64,000 nt of DNA from Nocardia sp. BMG111209 (GCF_000381925.1 NZ_KB907307.1:682001-746000); one strand, 5' to 3'. Counted from the stretch's first letter, positions 25,680-33,612 are shown. Notes: generated from the sequence alone by a model not told the origin. Made by a program: numbers and translations.

Positions 25680-26423
25680 TCAGTGGTCGCGCAACAGTCC
25701 ACCCGCGCCCTCGATCCGGTCGTCGAAACCGTTGTCGCGCAGCGCCATCCACCAGGTCGCGGCATTGATGGCGATCACCGGCTTGCCCAGCCAGCGTTCG
25801 GCCTCGTCGGCCAGCCGCAGCATCGACAGATTGGTGCCGCACTGGACGAGGGCGTCGATATCGTCGCCGTCGACCTCGCGCAGCGCCGCGCGCAGTTCGT
25901 CCTCGGTGACGTGTGCGATGGAAACCGCGGTGGGACAGCGCAATCCCTCGATAGCGCCGACCTTCACACCGAGTTCGCCGAAGAACCGGACGACGTTCTC
26001 GTCGCCCACCGGCTGATACGGGGTGACGACGCCGATCCTGGTGGCGCCGTACAACTCCAGGGCGCGCCGGCACGCCTCGGCGCCGGTGGCGACCTCGAGG
26101 CCGGTCACCTCGTGGATCTGCCGCACGAACGCGCGGTTGCCTTCCACACCGCCCCAGAAGGTTTCGGCGGACATACCCATGACCATGTAGTCCGGTTCGC
26201 AGGTCAGGACCCGCTCGCAGGCCGCGACGATCTCCGCGCGGATTTGATCGAGCAGCCGGCCCATCCCGGCGTCGTCGCTCATGTTCTGGTCTCGGATGTG
26301 GATGCGGCCGAAGTGGGTGGTGACGCCGGGCACGCCCAGGCGGGCGAAATCCGGCTCCACCACGGTATTGGTGGACGGTGCCAGCACGCCGAACTTGGCG
26401 CGCCAGCCGAGTACATCGGGCAT
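25680..26423 (-). CDS. Maleate isomerase / Asp-Glu racemase superfamily protein 2
   Basis: The 247-aa product has GAGGAA before the ATG. It is a close paralogue of the protein at 23274-24017 (shared VMGMSAETFWGG and GKPVIAINAATWW). The second active-site region reads VQCGTNLSM, with a Cys one position before the spot occupied by the catalytic Cys in Pseudomonas NicE by my by-eye alignment. It is the last gene of the eight-gene operon headed by the nitrilase, 15 bp after the NYC1/NOL-like SDR. In nicotinate catabolism maleate isomerase follows maleamate amidase. Here a maleamate-amidase-like gene is at 46012, consistent with a maleimide or methylmaleate route. Confidence 0.8.
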   Translation of the reverse strand: MPDVLGWRAKFGVLAPSTNTVVEPDFARLGVPGVTTHFGRIHIRDQNMSDDAGMGRLLDQIRAEIVAACERVLTCEPDYMVMGMSAETFWGGVEGNRAFVRQIHEVTGLEVATGAEACRRALELYGATRIGVVTPYQPVGDENVVRFFGELGVKVGAIEGLRCPTAVSIAHVTEDELRAALREVDGDDIDALVQCGTNLSMLRLADEAERWLGKPVIAINAATWWMALRDNGFDDRIEGAGGLLRDH

Positions 26424-26438
26424 GGCTGTTCCTCGGGA

Positions 26439-27227
26439 TCAGGATTCGGGTGTTTCGGCGAACAGATCGCGGCGGCGGAACGGGGCGGTGGCGAAGCGGC
26501 GCATCACCTTGCCGGTCGTCAGCCAGGCCACGTGCTCGCCGTTGCGGGTGCGGGTGACCGCGCGCTCGGCCAGCCACGGGGTGACCGTCTCCACGCGGTC
26601 GGCGAGGATGTTGAACACCTTGCGCGCCTTGGCCAGTTCGTCCGGATCGGCATAGCCGCCGGTGAGCAGATCGGTGACCACCATGCCGGGGCTGAGCAGG
26701 CCCACCGAGACACCGGCGGGGACCTCGCGGGTCAGGCCGCGGGTCAGGTAGGTGACCGCGCGTTTGGTGGCGCCGTAGACGGTCAGGCCGGGCACGGACC
26801 GGCCGTCGCTGCCGAGGCCCTCCATGTTCCAGACGTGGCCGCCGCCGGTCGCGGCCAGGGCCGGGATGGCCACCGCGCAGCCGTTGAGCACGCCGATCAG
26901 GTTGGTGGACACCACTTTCCGGGCCTCGGCCGCCGGTAGTTCCCAGATCGGGGCCCGGGGGTGCGCGACGCCGGCGTTGTTGATCCACACGTCGACGCCG
27001 CCGAACCGGTCCACGGCCGCGTCCCAGAGTTGTTGCAGGCTCGCCCGATCGGTGACATCGGCGGTGATCGCCAGGGCGGCAGGGAGTTCCGCGGCCACCT
27101 CGGCGACCCGCGCGGAGTCGGTGCCGCACACCGCGACCCGATGCCCGGCGGCGAGCAGGGCACGGGTCAGACCGAGGCCGATACCGCGGGTGCCGCCGGT
27201 CACGACCACCGTGCGGGGCGTCGTCAT
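26439..27227 (-). CDS. SDR resembling chlorophyll b reductase (NYC1/NOL type)
   Basis: The product is 262 aa. The nucleotide motif is TGGTRGIG (residues 10-17), NNAG is at 83-86 and YGATK at 151-155. The segment normally holding the catalytic Ser reads NMEGLGSDGR (134-143). This NMxGxGSDGR...YGATKR block, VDVWINNAG and LSPGMVVTDLLTGG with a following FNILAD closely match plant NYC1/NOL reductases, which reduce the 7-formyl group of chlorophyll b. Ordinary bacterial SDRs lack these strings. NYC1/NOL homologues outside phototrophs are little studied. The start overlaps the stop of the upstream gene (ATGA). A reductase of a formyl or keto group on a tetrapyrrole or similar ring is inferred. Confidence 0.8.
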   Translation of the reverse strand: MTTPRTVVVTGGTRGIGLGLTRALLAAGHRVAVCGTDSARVAEVAAELPAALAITADVTDRASLQQLWDAAVDRFGGVDVWINNAGVAHPRAPIWELPAAEARKVVSTNLIGVLNGCAVAIPALAATGGGHVWNMEGLGSDGRSVPGLTVYGATKRAVTYLTRGLTREVPAGVSVGLLSPGMVVTDLLTGGYADPDELAKARKVFNILADRVETVTPWLAERAVTRTRNGEHVAWLTTGKVMRRFATAPFRRRDLFAETPES

Positions 27228-28165
27228 TCGCGCTCCAGCACGCCGTGCACGATCGTCGCCAGGCGATTGTGCTCGAACAGTTGGTAGACCACCGCCAGCG
27301 TCGCACCGGCCCCCATACCCGGCTCGGCGTCGATCATGAATTCCCGGCCCACCAGCCGGACCCCGTCGGTGCGGTGCATCCGGACGAAATGCGCACGGCC
27401 GAAGGCGGTTCCGTTGCCCCAGACGTCGGGTCCCTCGTGGAACCAGCGGGTGCCGTCGCGGCGGACGACGGCGCGGGTCTCGGAATCCAGTGCGCCGGAG
27501 ACGGTCAGGTGATGTTCGGCGGTGAGCAGGCTGTGCGGTGTGACGTCCAGCGTCATCCGGGCCTTGCCCTGCGCGGTCTGGTCGGCGCTCCACACCTCGA
27601 GATCACCGGCGTAGCGCGACGGATCCTTACTGGGCAGCGTGAACGGCACCGCGCCACAGCGGGTTTCGGCGGCCAGGCGCTCGTCGACCAGCTCCGGATC
27701 GCGGGTGTAGACGCCGTCGAACACGCCGACCACCGCCGGGCCCTGCGACAGCACCGACGAATAGACCTGGGTGTCACCGACGGTCTGGTTCCAGGTGTTC
27801 AGCGACACCTGCCAGCCGGGCCCGTAGTAGTGCGCGTCCACGAAACCGCCGTAGGGCTGGCCGGAACCGTAGAAATCGGGACCGGTGTAGATGCGGTCAC
27901 CGTCGGAGTCGACGACGCCGAAGGCGAACGACGCCCCCAGAGCGTAGCGGCCGGCGAGTTTGCCGCCGCCGGTCAGTCCGCCGTCCATGTAGTAGACGGT
28001 CCGGCCGTCCTCGAAGACCGACGAACGGCGGATGTCCTCGAATCCGTGCCACACCCCCTCGGCGTCGAACAGCGAAGGGCGGCCCACCCATTCGCCGGCG
28101 ATCCGCTGCTGCCAGCGGCTCGGCTCGGCGCCGGTGGCCGGGCCCGGCTCCGTGTCGGGGCTCAC
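27224..28165 (-). CDS. Lipocalin-like beta-barrel protein, unknown function
   Basis: The 313-aa product starts at a GTG that overlaps the stop of RCCR-like gene 1 (GTGA). It has no signal peptide and no TM segment. The sequence alternates hydrophobic and polar residues in many short strands with frequent Gly and aromatic residues (WQQRIAGEWVGRPSLFD, then TVYYMDGGLTGGGKLAGRY, then HYYGPGWQVSLNTWNQ). The opening W-x-x-R-I-x-G-x-W-x-G is lipocalin-like, so two barrel halves are possible. Lipocalin-fold proteins such as CpcS-type lyases and DUF3598 proteins bind bilins. In an operon with RCCR-like genes, pigment binding or a ring-modifying activity is a fair hypothesis only. Confidence 0.6.
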   Translation of the reverse strand: MSPDTEPGPATGAEPSRWQQRIAGEWVGRPSLFDAEGVWHGFEDIRRSSVFEDGRTVYYMDGGLTGGGKLAGRYALGASFAFGVVDSDGDRIYTGPDFYGSGQPYGGFVDAHYYGPGWQVSLNTWNQTVGDTQVYSSVLSQGPAVVGVFDGVYTRDPELVDERLAAETRCGAVPFTLPSKDPSRYAGDLEVWSADQTAQGKARMTLDVTPHSLLTAEHHLTVSGALDSETRAVVRRDGTRWFHEGPDVWGNGTAFGRAHFVRMHRTDGVRLVGREFMIDAEPGMGAGATLAVVYQLFEHNRLATIVHGVLERE

Positions 28166-28851
28166 CGCGCCAGCTCCTGCCGCACCCGCTCGGCCTGTTC
28201 GGCCCCGAGCAGCCGGGTGACCTGTGCCCACACCGGATCCACCTGCGGACTGAACAGATTCGCGCGGTTGGCGTGGTCGCGCGCCGGCAGATCGGCGCGC
28301 ACGGCGGGAACGCCCTTGTCCACCAGCGTGAGCCAGTGCCGCAGATAGGTGTCCACGGTGGCGCTCAGGGCGCCGAACGCGGATTCGGTGGCGCGGCACA
28401 CCAGCATCCACGGCGACATCATCGCCCGCTGCCGGGGGCCGACGGCCGCGGCCGAGACACCCGCCACCTGCCACGCGGCATCCAGCAGCGGGGTCAGCGG
28501 GAGGAACGCGGCGTCCAGGTATTCCAGTTCGACGGCGAGATCGGCGCGCGGGATCAGATCCAGGTGCATCGCGTAGTACTCGCCGCCGTACACCGCGTCC
28601 AGCGTGAAATGCGGTACAGCCGAATCACTTCCGGTGAAGGCGAAGATCATGTGACTGTCCAGGCCGATCGGCGGGACGACCAGGTCGACGGTCACCAGCT
28701 TGTCGATCGGGCCGCCGCGCAGGACGCGCAGTCGCCCGACCGGATCCGGGGACATGGCGCTGGTCAGCGGTTCGTCGGTCGTGACCGCCAGACCCAGCGC
28801 GGCGGACAGTGTTTCGAGGGTGCGCTCACTGAGCGCGGTGGGCAGGCTCAT
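28162..28851 (-). CDS. RCCR-like (red chlorophyll catabolite reductase-like) protein 1
   Basis: The product is 229 aa. The central part reads LDSHMIFAFT, VPHFTLDAVYGGEYY, then LDLIPRADLAVELEYLDAAF. This parallels plant RCCR: the strand pair before an acidic active-site residue (plant Glu in FVVEL, here Asp85), and the LDLPxRKDL...DYL block. The end (PARDHANRANLFSP) parallels the RRD...R...FG region. RCCR belongs to the ferredoxin-dependent bilin reductase fold and reduces the linear tetrapyrrole left after pheophorbide ring opening. ATGA overlap with the Rieske gene shows tight coupling. Identification is by eye from motif order, so I give it as 'RCCR-like'. Confidence 0.72.
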   Translation of the reverse strand: MSLPTALSERTLETLSAALGLAVTTDEPLTSAMSPDPVGRLRVLRGGPIDKLVTVDLVVPPIGLDSHMIFAFTGSDSAVPHFTLDAVYGGEYYAMHLDLIPRADLAVELEYLDAAFLPLTPLLDAAWQVAGVSAAAVGPRQRAMMSPWMLVCRATESAFGALSATVDTYLRHWLTLVDKGVPAVRADLPARDHANRANLFSPQVDPVWAQVTRLLGAEQAERVRQELAR

Positions 28852-29969
28852 TTCGGGGCTCCTCCGTTGCGGGCCTTGTGTACCCAGGCGCTGGCCAGTT
28901 CCGGATTCTCGCGCCGCACCGGCGACGCGATGACCGTCGCGCTGCGGTGCGGGCCGTCGCCGGTGACGACGTCGGTGTCGCCGACCCACCAGCCGTCCTC
29001 GATCAGCTGGGCGCGCCGGCGGCGGTAGGCGATCTGCAGGGCATCGCTGCGGACGTGCAGTTCGTCGGCGAGATCGAACGGAAGCAGTTCCGGCCGTTGC
29101 GATTCCACCACCGGCCGATCCTGTAGCAGGATCTTCTCGATGCGCTTGCGGGTGTTCCCGTCGGCCCACGCCCCGGTGAAGAAGCTGCGGAAGCCGAGGA
29201 TCTTCACCAGGGTCCGATCCTGCGACAGCGGAATGTTGAAGTCGTAGAGGATCAGATCGCCGATCGGCAGCCGCACGTGCAACTTGACCACGTTCGGCAG
29301 ATACCAGCCGTTGGTCACCGTCACGTACTCGGGGCGTTCCTTGCGCCGGGCGAGCAGGCCCCACAGGCCCTTCGGCGGCGGCGGGCTCATCAGGATGTCC
29401 GCCTCGCCGGACCAGTCCGTCTGCCGCACTTCGTAATCCGGGATCTGCGGCCGGTCCGGATTGCCGAACGCGGTGCCGTGCACGAAGGGGGTGTGCGAGG
29501 CGTCCACGACGTTCTCGAAGGTGCGCTCGTAGTTCGCGTCCACCACCATCTCGTATTCGACGGCCTTGAACGCCGGATCGTCCCACTGCGGGATCTCCGG
29601 GATGGGCGGGCGCTGCTCCTCGGGCAGATCACCGAGGAAGGCCCAGATCATGCCGTACCGTTCCACGGTGGGATACGCGTCGACCCGCGCCTTGCGCGGG
29701 ATGTTGCGCTCCGGCGCGTTGGCGGGGATGCGGACGCACACGCCACCGCTGTCGTACTGCCAGCCGTGATACGGGCAGGTGATGATGTCGCCGGCGACCG
29801 TACCCATCGACAGCGCGCCGCCGCGATGGACGCACAGGTCCGAAAGACAGGTCACCGCACCGGATTCGGTGCGATACAGCACGAAATTCTGGCCGAGGCA
29901 GACGACCCGGCGCGGTTGCGCGCCGACCTTGGAGGCGAATTCGACGGCGTACCAGAAGTTCTTGAGCAC
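28848..29969 (-). CDS. Rieske non-heme iron oxygenase, pheophorbide a oxygenase/VanA-like
   Basis: The 373-aa product starts at GTG with GAGGAG upstream. Rieske ligands: Cys46-x-His48 (CVHRGG) and Cys65-x2-His68 (CPYHGW). Mononuclear iron site: ENVVDASHTPFVHG with His159 and His164 after Asp156. The C-terminal region VVESQRPELLPFDLADELHV is typical of the PaO/VanA/CMO branch. Plant PaO opens the chlorin ring of pheophorbide a, while VanA demethylates vanillate. Sequence alone does not decide, but the immediate neighbours (two RCCR-like proteins, a chlorophyllase-like hydrolase and an NYC1/NOL-like SDR) favour a tetrapyrrole-type substrate. No ferredoxin or reductase gene is in this operon, so a housekeeping electron donor is needed. 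Confidence 0.85.
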   Translation of the reverse strand: MLKNFWYAVEFASKVGAQPRRVVCLGQNFVLYRTESGAVTCLSDLCVHRGGALSMGTVAGDIITCPYHGWQYDSGGVCVRIPANAPERNIPRKARVDAYPTVERYGMIWAFLGDLPEEQRPPIPEIPQWDDPAFKAVEYEMVVDANYERTFENVVDASHTPFVHGTAFGNPDRPQIPDYEVRQTDWSGEADILMSPPPPKGLWGLLARRKERPEYVTVTNGWYLPNVVKLHVRLPIGDLILYDFNIPLSQDRTLVKILGFRSFFTGAWADGNTRKRIEKILLQDRPVVESQRPELLPFDLADELHVRSDALQIAYRRRRAQLIEDGWWVGDTDVVTGDGPHRSATVIASPVRRENPELASAWVHKARNGGAPK

Positions 29970-29979
29970 AACGATCTCC

Positions 29980-30927
29980 TCAGTGCCGTTTCAGCAGCAA
30001 TCCGTCGTCGAAAGCGGCCAGTTCGTCGCGCGCCGAGGCCGATTCCGACAGGTGGGTGCGCAGGAACAGCGTCGTCAGCCGCGCGAACGGGGGCAGGCCG
30101 TCGGCCTCCGCGGGTCCGTCCAGGAAGGCGCGGGCCGCGGTGGGATCGGCGTCGGCGATGCCGAAGTGGTTGGCGCCCGGCACGACCGCGAGCAGATGCT
30201 CGCCGTCGGGCAGCGCCTCGGTGAAGGTGCGTGCCACCGGATCCGGGCGGGCCGCGTCGTCGGATTCACCGTAGCGGTCGGCACTGCCCTGGATGACGCC
30301 GTCGTTGGTACCGACACCCAGCAGCACCGGGCATTCCACCTGGGCGGGGAGCACGGTGCCCGGATCCCAGCCGAGCATGGTCGCCACCATCGTGTGTGCG
30401 CCCCAGGCGAATACGGCGCGCACGCCGGGGAAGAACCGCGCCGATTGCAACACCACGGTGCCGCCGGCGGAATGGCCGCCGAGCGCGACCCGGTCGAGAT
30501 CCAGTGCGCCACGCAGTGGTTCGGTCTCGTTCAGTTCGGCGACGGCGGCCAGTACGGCCGTGATGGTGGGGCAGGTGGGCCGGGTGCCGTAGCTGTCGGG
30601 CCGGGCGGCGGCCAGATCGACGCCGGGGGTGATCCCGCGCTGGCCGCCGAACAGATCGGCGACCCGATCGAAGGTGACGACCACGAAACCGGCCTCGGCG
30701 ATGGCGGTCGCGTAGCGGCGGTAGGCGTCCTGGCCGACATTGACGCCGGACAGGAACAGCACCACCGGATACGGCGCGCGGGCCGGATCCGGCGCGAACA
30801 CGCCGGTGAGGCGTTCGGCGTCGTCACCGGAGGCGACGGCCGGGTAGTAGACCTTCAGATGTGCGGTGTCGAACGGGGCGTCGCCGTCGGTGCGCGCCGA
30901 CCACCACAGGGAGCGGACGAGTGTCAT
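29980..30927 (-). CDS. Chlorophyllase-like alpha/beta hydrolase
   Basis: The product is 315 aa, without a signal peptide. YPVVLFLSGVNVGQDAYRRYATAIAEAGFVVVTFD matches the start of the chlorophyllase/PAF-AH fold (plant: PVxxFxHGxxxxNxxYxxLLxHIAxxGFIVVAP). The nucleophile is Ser153 in GGHSAGG, the Asp is probably Asp209 in GTNDGV, and the His is His254 in GANHFG. Chlorophyllases remove phytol from chlorophyll or pheophytin. Bacterial relatives also include polyester and dienelactone hydrolases. It lies 2 bp after RCCR-like gene 2 and 10 bp before the Rieske gene, so it is co-expressed with them. Confidence 0.78.
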   Translation of the reverse strand: MTLVRSLWWSARTDGDAPFDTAHLKVYYPAVASGDDAERLTGVFAPDPARAPYPVVLFLSGVNVGQDAYRRYATAIAEAGFVVVTFDRVADLFGGQRGITPGVDLAAARPDSYGTRPTCPTITAVLAAVAELNETEPLRGALDLDRVALGGHSAGGTVVLQSARFFPGVRAVFAWGAHTMVATMLGWDPGTVLPAQVECPVLLGVGTNDGVIQGSADRYGESDDAARPDPVARTFTEALPDGEHLLAVVPGANHFGIADADPTAARAFLDGPAEADGLPPFARLTTLFLRTHLSESASARDELAAFDDGLLLKRH

Positions 30928-30929
30928 GA

Positions 30930-31739
30930 TCAGCCCACCGGCCTCGGGGAGACACGGTCGCCGCCCCACAGCGCGCGCACCAGGCGCGCGGTGAGTTCGG
31001 CCCCGAACATGCGCTCGCCCATCACATTCGCCGGATCGCGTTCGGCGATGTTGCGGCGCACGCGCAGATCCCGCTCCGCCAGCGCGGCCTGTTCCTCGGC
31101 GGGAACGGGTTCGGCGGCGTCGACCCAGCCGAGCCAGCGGTCCACCGTCGTCGTGAGCACCTCGCGCACGGTGTCCAGATTGGGGCGGGTGGTGGGGAAG
31201 GAGTAGCAGTACGCGGTCGGCGACAGGCTGGCCCGGATGAATCCGGTCCGGCTGGTGAACCAGGTGAAATCCGGATGGGCCTGCTTGAAGGTCAGCCAGG
31301 GCTCGTCGGTGCCGGCGTAGTAGCGGTCGAAGTAGTCGCCGTCGCCGACGAGATCGCCGCGCGGTACGCCGTCGACGTAGAACCAGCCCTGCGGCCACAG
31401 CAGCAGCGCCGACGCCAGATGCGGCACCCGCACCTGCGGGCCCAGCCACGCGGTGAGGTGCAGGTTCACGAAACCCGTTCGGGGATCACCGATCCAGGAG
31501 TGGACCAGCCAGTCGATCTCGGGCCCGCTGTAGGCGGCCAGGCTGCCGGAGGGACCGTTGTCGGGATCACCGTAGGAGTCCAGATCGGTGGTGGAGCCGT
31601 CGCGGGTCAGCTCGAAGCGGTCGTCGAGGCGGCCCTTCAGGCCCGCCAGCATCTCCTGCCACTCCCGGAAGATCTCGCTCACATCGGTTCTGGGGTTCTC
31701 GTCGACCATCTGCTCGACGTGTTGCAGGGTTTCGCTCAT
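30930..31739 (-). CDS. RCCR-like protein 2
   Basis: The product is 269 aa and is the clearer RCCR relative. By eye against Arabidopsis ACD2 (from memory) these blocks match in order: IDWLVHSWIG (75-84) with plant IDFVIGSWIH; VPHLASALLLW with APNFVVELIQ; VPRGDLVGDGDYFDRYY (125-141) with PHRKDLVLNPDYLKEYY; FIRASLSPTA (167-176) with FVRSAFSPTA; and ERDLRVRRNIAERD then RMFGAELTARLV (222-254) with ERRDKSFRRKSIEDD then RMFGEEVSSRVV. The plant active-site Glu is replaced (Ala/Leu), while the C-terminal Asp is present (Asp235). The ATGA overlap with the nitrilase gene shows coupling. Two RCCR-like paralogues in one operon suggest successive reductions or a heteromer. Confidence 0.8.
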   Translation of the reverse strand: MSETLQHVEQMVDENPRTDVSEIFREWQEMLAGLKGRLDDRFELTRDGSTTDLDSYGDPDNGPSGSLAAYSGPEIDWLVHSWIGDPRTGFVNLHLTAWLGPQVRVPHLASALLLWPQGWFYVDGVPRGDLVGDGDYFDRYYAGTDEPWLTFKQAHPDFTWFTSRTGFIRASLSPTAYCYSFPTTRPNLDTVREVLTTTVDRWLGWVDAAEPVPAEEQAALAERDLRVRRNIAERDPANVMGERMFGAELTARLVRALWGGDRVSPRPVG

Positions 31740-33358
31740 GGCAGCTCCGGTTCGATGGTGGCGGTGGCGGGTTCGCGCGTGAGGGCGGTGAGTGCGGCGA
31801 GCGGGATCCCGGCCACCAGATCGGTGCCCCGGGAGACCGCGCGATTGACCGCCTGGGCGGGCCGGACCGTGGTGACGAGCCGCGGCGCGCCCGGCGGCGC
31901 GGTGACGAGGTCGGGATGGCTGATACGACCGGTGAACGGTCCCTGCCAGGCGGTCCAGAGGGTGAAATCAGGGCTGAGGGCGCACACCGTGGCGGTGAGG
32001 CCGCCGGTCGCGTCGATTCCGGCGGCGACGATGTTGAGCCGGTTCTCCGCGGACCGCTCGGGCAGGCCGAGCCGGACCTCCCACGGCTCGGCCGGGGTGT
32101 GCGGTACGGCCACCACATCGGCGTCGCGAATCACGGCCAGCCGGAAGGTCTCCGGGAACAGCGCATCGTCGCCGACCACCAGTGCCAGCCTGCCCCACGG
32201 CAATTCGAAGATCTCGATCCCGGCGCCGGCCGCCTCGTGCCCGGCGGTCCGGTGCAGCCGGGGCTGGCGGCCCGCGATACCGTCGGCGTTCACCAGCAGG
32301 CCGGCGCCGCCGGCCTCGGTGAGCACCACGTGTGCGGTCGAATCACTTAGTGCGGCAATGACTTTCGGGATCTCCAGGGTGGCCGATTCCGGCAGCACGA
32401 TCAGCTGTGCGCCGTCGGCGACCGCGGCGGCGATCTGCGCGGGATCGGGAAGTGCCGCCGCGACCGTGAGCGTCTCCGCGCCGGCCGGGGCCCGGCGGAC
32501 CCCGGAGCCGGTGAGCAGCGGGGTGTACAGCCGCGGGCGGCGGGCGGCCAGGATGTCGGTGCCGTCGGGGCGGCGCTTGTCGTCGGCCCGCGCGACGTCG
32601 ATATCGGCGACCACCAGCGACTCGCCGGTCGCGGGGGCGCGGGCCACCGTGATGCCGTCCGGGGCGACGATCTGGCTCTCGCCGGCGCCGTGCAGTTTGT
32701 CGGCCGGAACACCGAGCCGGGTCGCGATGTCGGGCAACAGGTCCGCCGGGAGCAGCGGGCCGACCTTGTTGGCCGCCACCACCCAGACCTTGTTCTCCGC
32801 GGCGCGGACCGGGATGTGCAGGCCCGCCTCGTCGGAGGCGAAGGAGTTGAGGCTGTTCAGCAGGATCTGCGCGCCGCGCACCGCCAGGGAGCGGGCGACC
32901 TCACAGATGACCCCCTCCATACAGGCGTACAGGCCGAGGCGGCCCAGCGGTGTGTCGATGATCTCCGAATCGGACTCCCCGCGGACGAGATGATCGTTCT
33001 CCGCACCCATCAGGATCTGCTTGTGCGACTGTCCGATCAGCTCGCCGTCCGGTCCGAACAGCAGGCTCGCGCCGGTCGTGCCGCCGTCGTCGTGGGCGAG
33101 GGTGACGCCGATCTTCACGTACATCCGGTGCCGGGTGGCCCGTTCGGCCACCGGGCCGAGGAAATGATCTCCGATCCGGCACGCCATTCGGTGCGCGTGG
33201 GACCGGTCCGTGTACCACGATAGGTGGTTACAGAACTCGGGTAGCACCACCAACTCGGCTTCGGCGGTCGCCGCGTCGTCGATCAGGCGCAGGCAGGCGT
33301 CGAGGTTGGCCGCGACGTCGGTGCCTGCGGCGAGTTGGGCGGCGGCGACTCGCGTCAT
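31736..33358 (-). CDS. Tandem nitrilase-superfamily protein, second domain degenerate
   Basis: ATG 33358 (540 aa) has AGGAGGTG upstream. Domain 1 (residues 1-260) has the full Glu-Lys-Cys triad: Glu41 in VVLPEFCNH, Lys113 in SHKQILMGAENDH and Cys146 in YACMEGV. Domain 2 (about 300-520) keeps the fold (LIVLPESATLEIP, then WGRLALVVGDDALFPE) but has Gly/Asp where the Cys should be, so it is probably structural. Nitrilase-superfamily enzymes cleave nitriles or amide C-N bonds, and an amidase acting on ring-opened amides or imides would fit this pathway. It is the first gene of the eight-gene operon, directly behind composite operator copy 2. Confidence 0.85.
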   Translation of the reverse strand: MTRVAAAQLAAGTDVAANLDACLRLIDDAATAEAELVVLPEFCNHLSWYTDRSHAHRMACRIGDHFLGPVAERATRHRMYVKIGVTLAHDDGGTTGASLLFGPDGELIGQSHKQILMGAENDHLVRGESDSEIIDTPLGRLGLYACMEGVICEVARSLAVRGAQILLNSLNSFASDEAGLHIPVRAAENKVWVVAANKVGPLLPADLLPDIATRLGVPADKLHGAGESQIVAPDGITVARAPATGESLVVADIDVARADDKRRPDGTDILAARRPRLYTPLLTGSGVRRAPAGAETLTVAAALPDPAQIAAAVADGAQLIVLPESATLEIPKVIAALSDSTAHVVLTEAGGAGLLVNADGIAGRQPRLHRTAGHEAAGAGIEIFELPWGRLALVVGDDALFPETFRLAVIRDADVVAVPHTPAEPWEVRLGLPERSAENRLNIVAAGIDATGGLTATVCALSPDFTLWTAWQGPFTGRISHPDLVTAPPGAPRLVTTVRPAQAVNRAVSRGTDLVAGIPLAALTALTREPATATIEPELP

Positions 33359-33383
33359 GAACGCGCACCTCCTGGGTGAAAGC

Positions 33384-33408
33384 GTTTCGGAGGTCGAAAC
33401 GCTGTTTC
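33384..33408 (-). promoter_or_regulatory. Composite operator, copy 2 (RCCR/Rieske operon)
   Basis: GTTTC (33384-33388), N7, GAAAC (33396-33400), N3, GTTTC (33404-33408), all arms exact. The site ends 26 bp before the nitrilase ATG. Upstream on the minus strand, TGGACA, a 17-bp gap and CAGAAT form a possible promoter whose start point would fall just before the operator, consistent with repression. Confidence 0.8.
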
Positions 33409-33528
33409 CAACAAGTGCGATTCTGTACCGATGGCGCGGATCTGTCCAGCGGGCGGGCAAATCTCCGACCCGATGGCCGTTCGGGTTGAAAAATGCCTGT
33501 TTCCAGGCTGTTACGTGCGCATTCGCGC

Positions 33529-33558
33529 TTGACACCCTCCGCCGGTCCGGGTTCAATA
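33529..33558 (+). promoter_or_regulatory. Promoter of the membrane-protein/neocarzinostatin-fold operon
   Basis: A perfect -35 TTGACA (33529-33534), an 18-bp spacer and TCAATA (33553-33558) give one of the best promoter matches in the window. The predicted start point (about 33565) is immediately followed by composite operator copy 3. Confidence 0.75.
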
Positions 33559-33568
33559 TGGCAACTGC

Positions 33569-33593
33569 GAAACCGTGTTTCCTTCTACGAAAC
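33569..33593 (+). promoter_or_regulatory. Composite operator, copy 3
   Basis: In + orientation: GAAAC (33569-33573), N3, GTTTC (33577-33581), N7, GAAAC (33589-33593). This is the exact reverse complement of copies 1 and 2, matching the opposite direction of the gene it precedes. It lies 19 bp before the start at 33613. Confidence 0.8.
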
Positions 33594-33612
33594 GCGGGGC
33601 TGGAGGTGAGAG

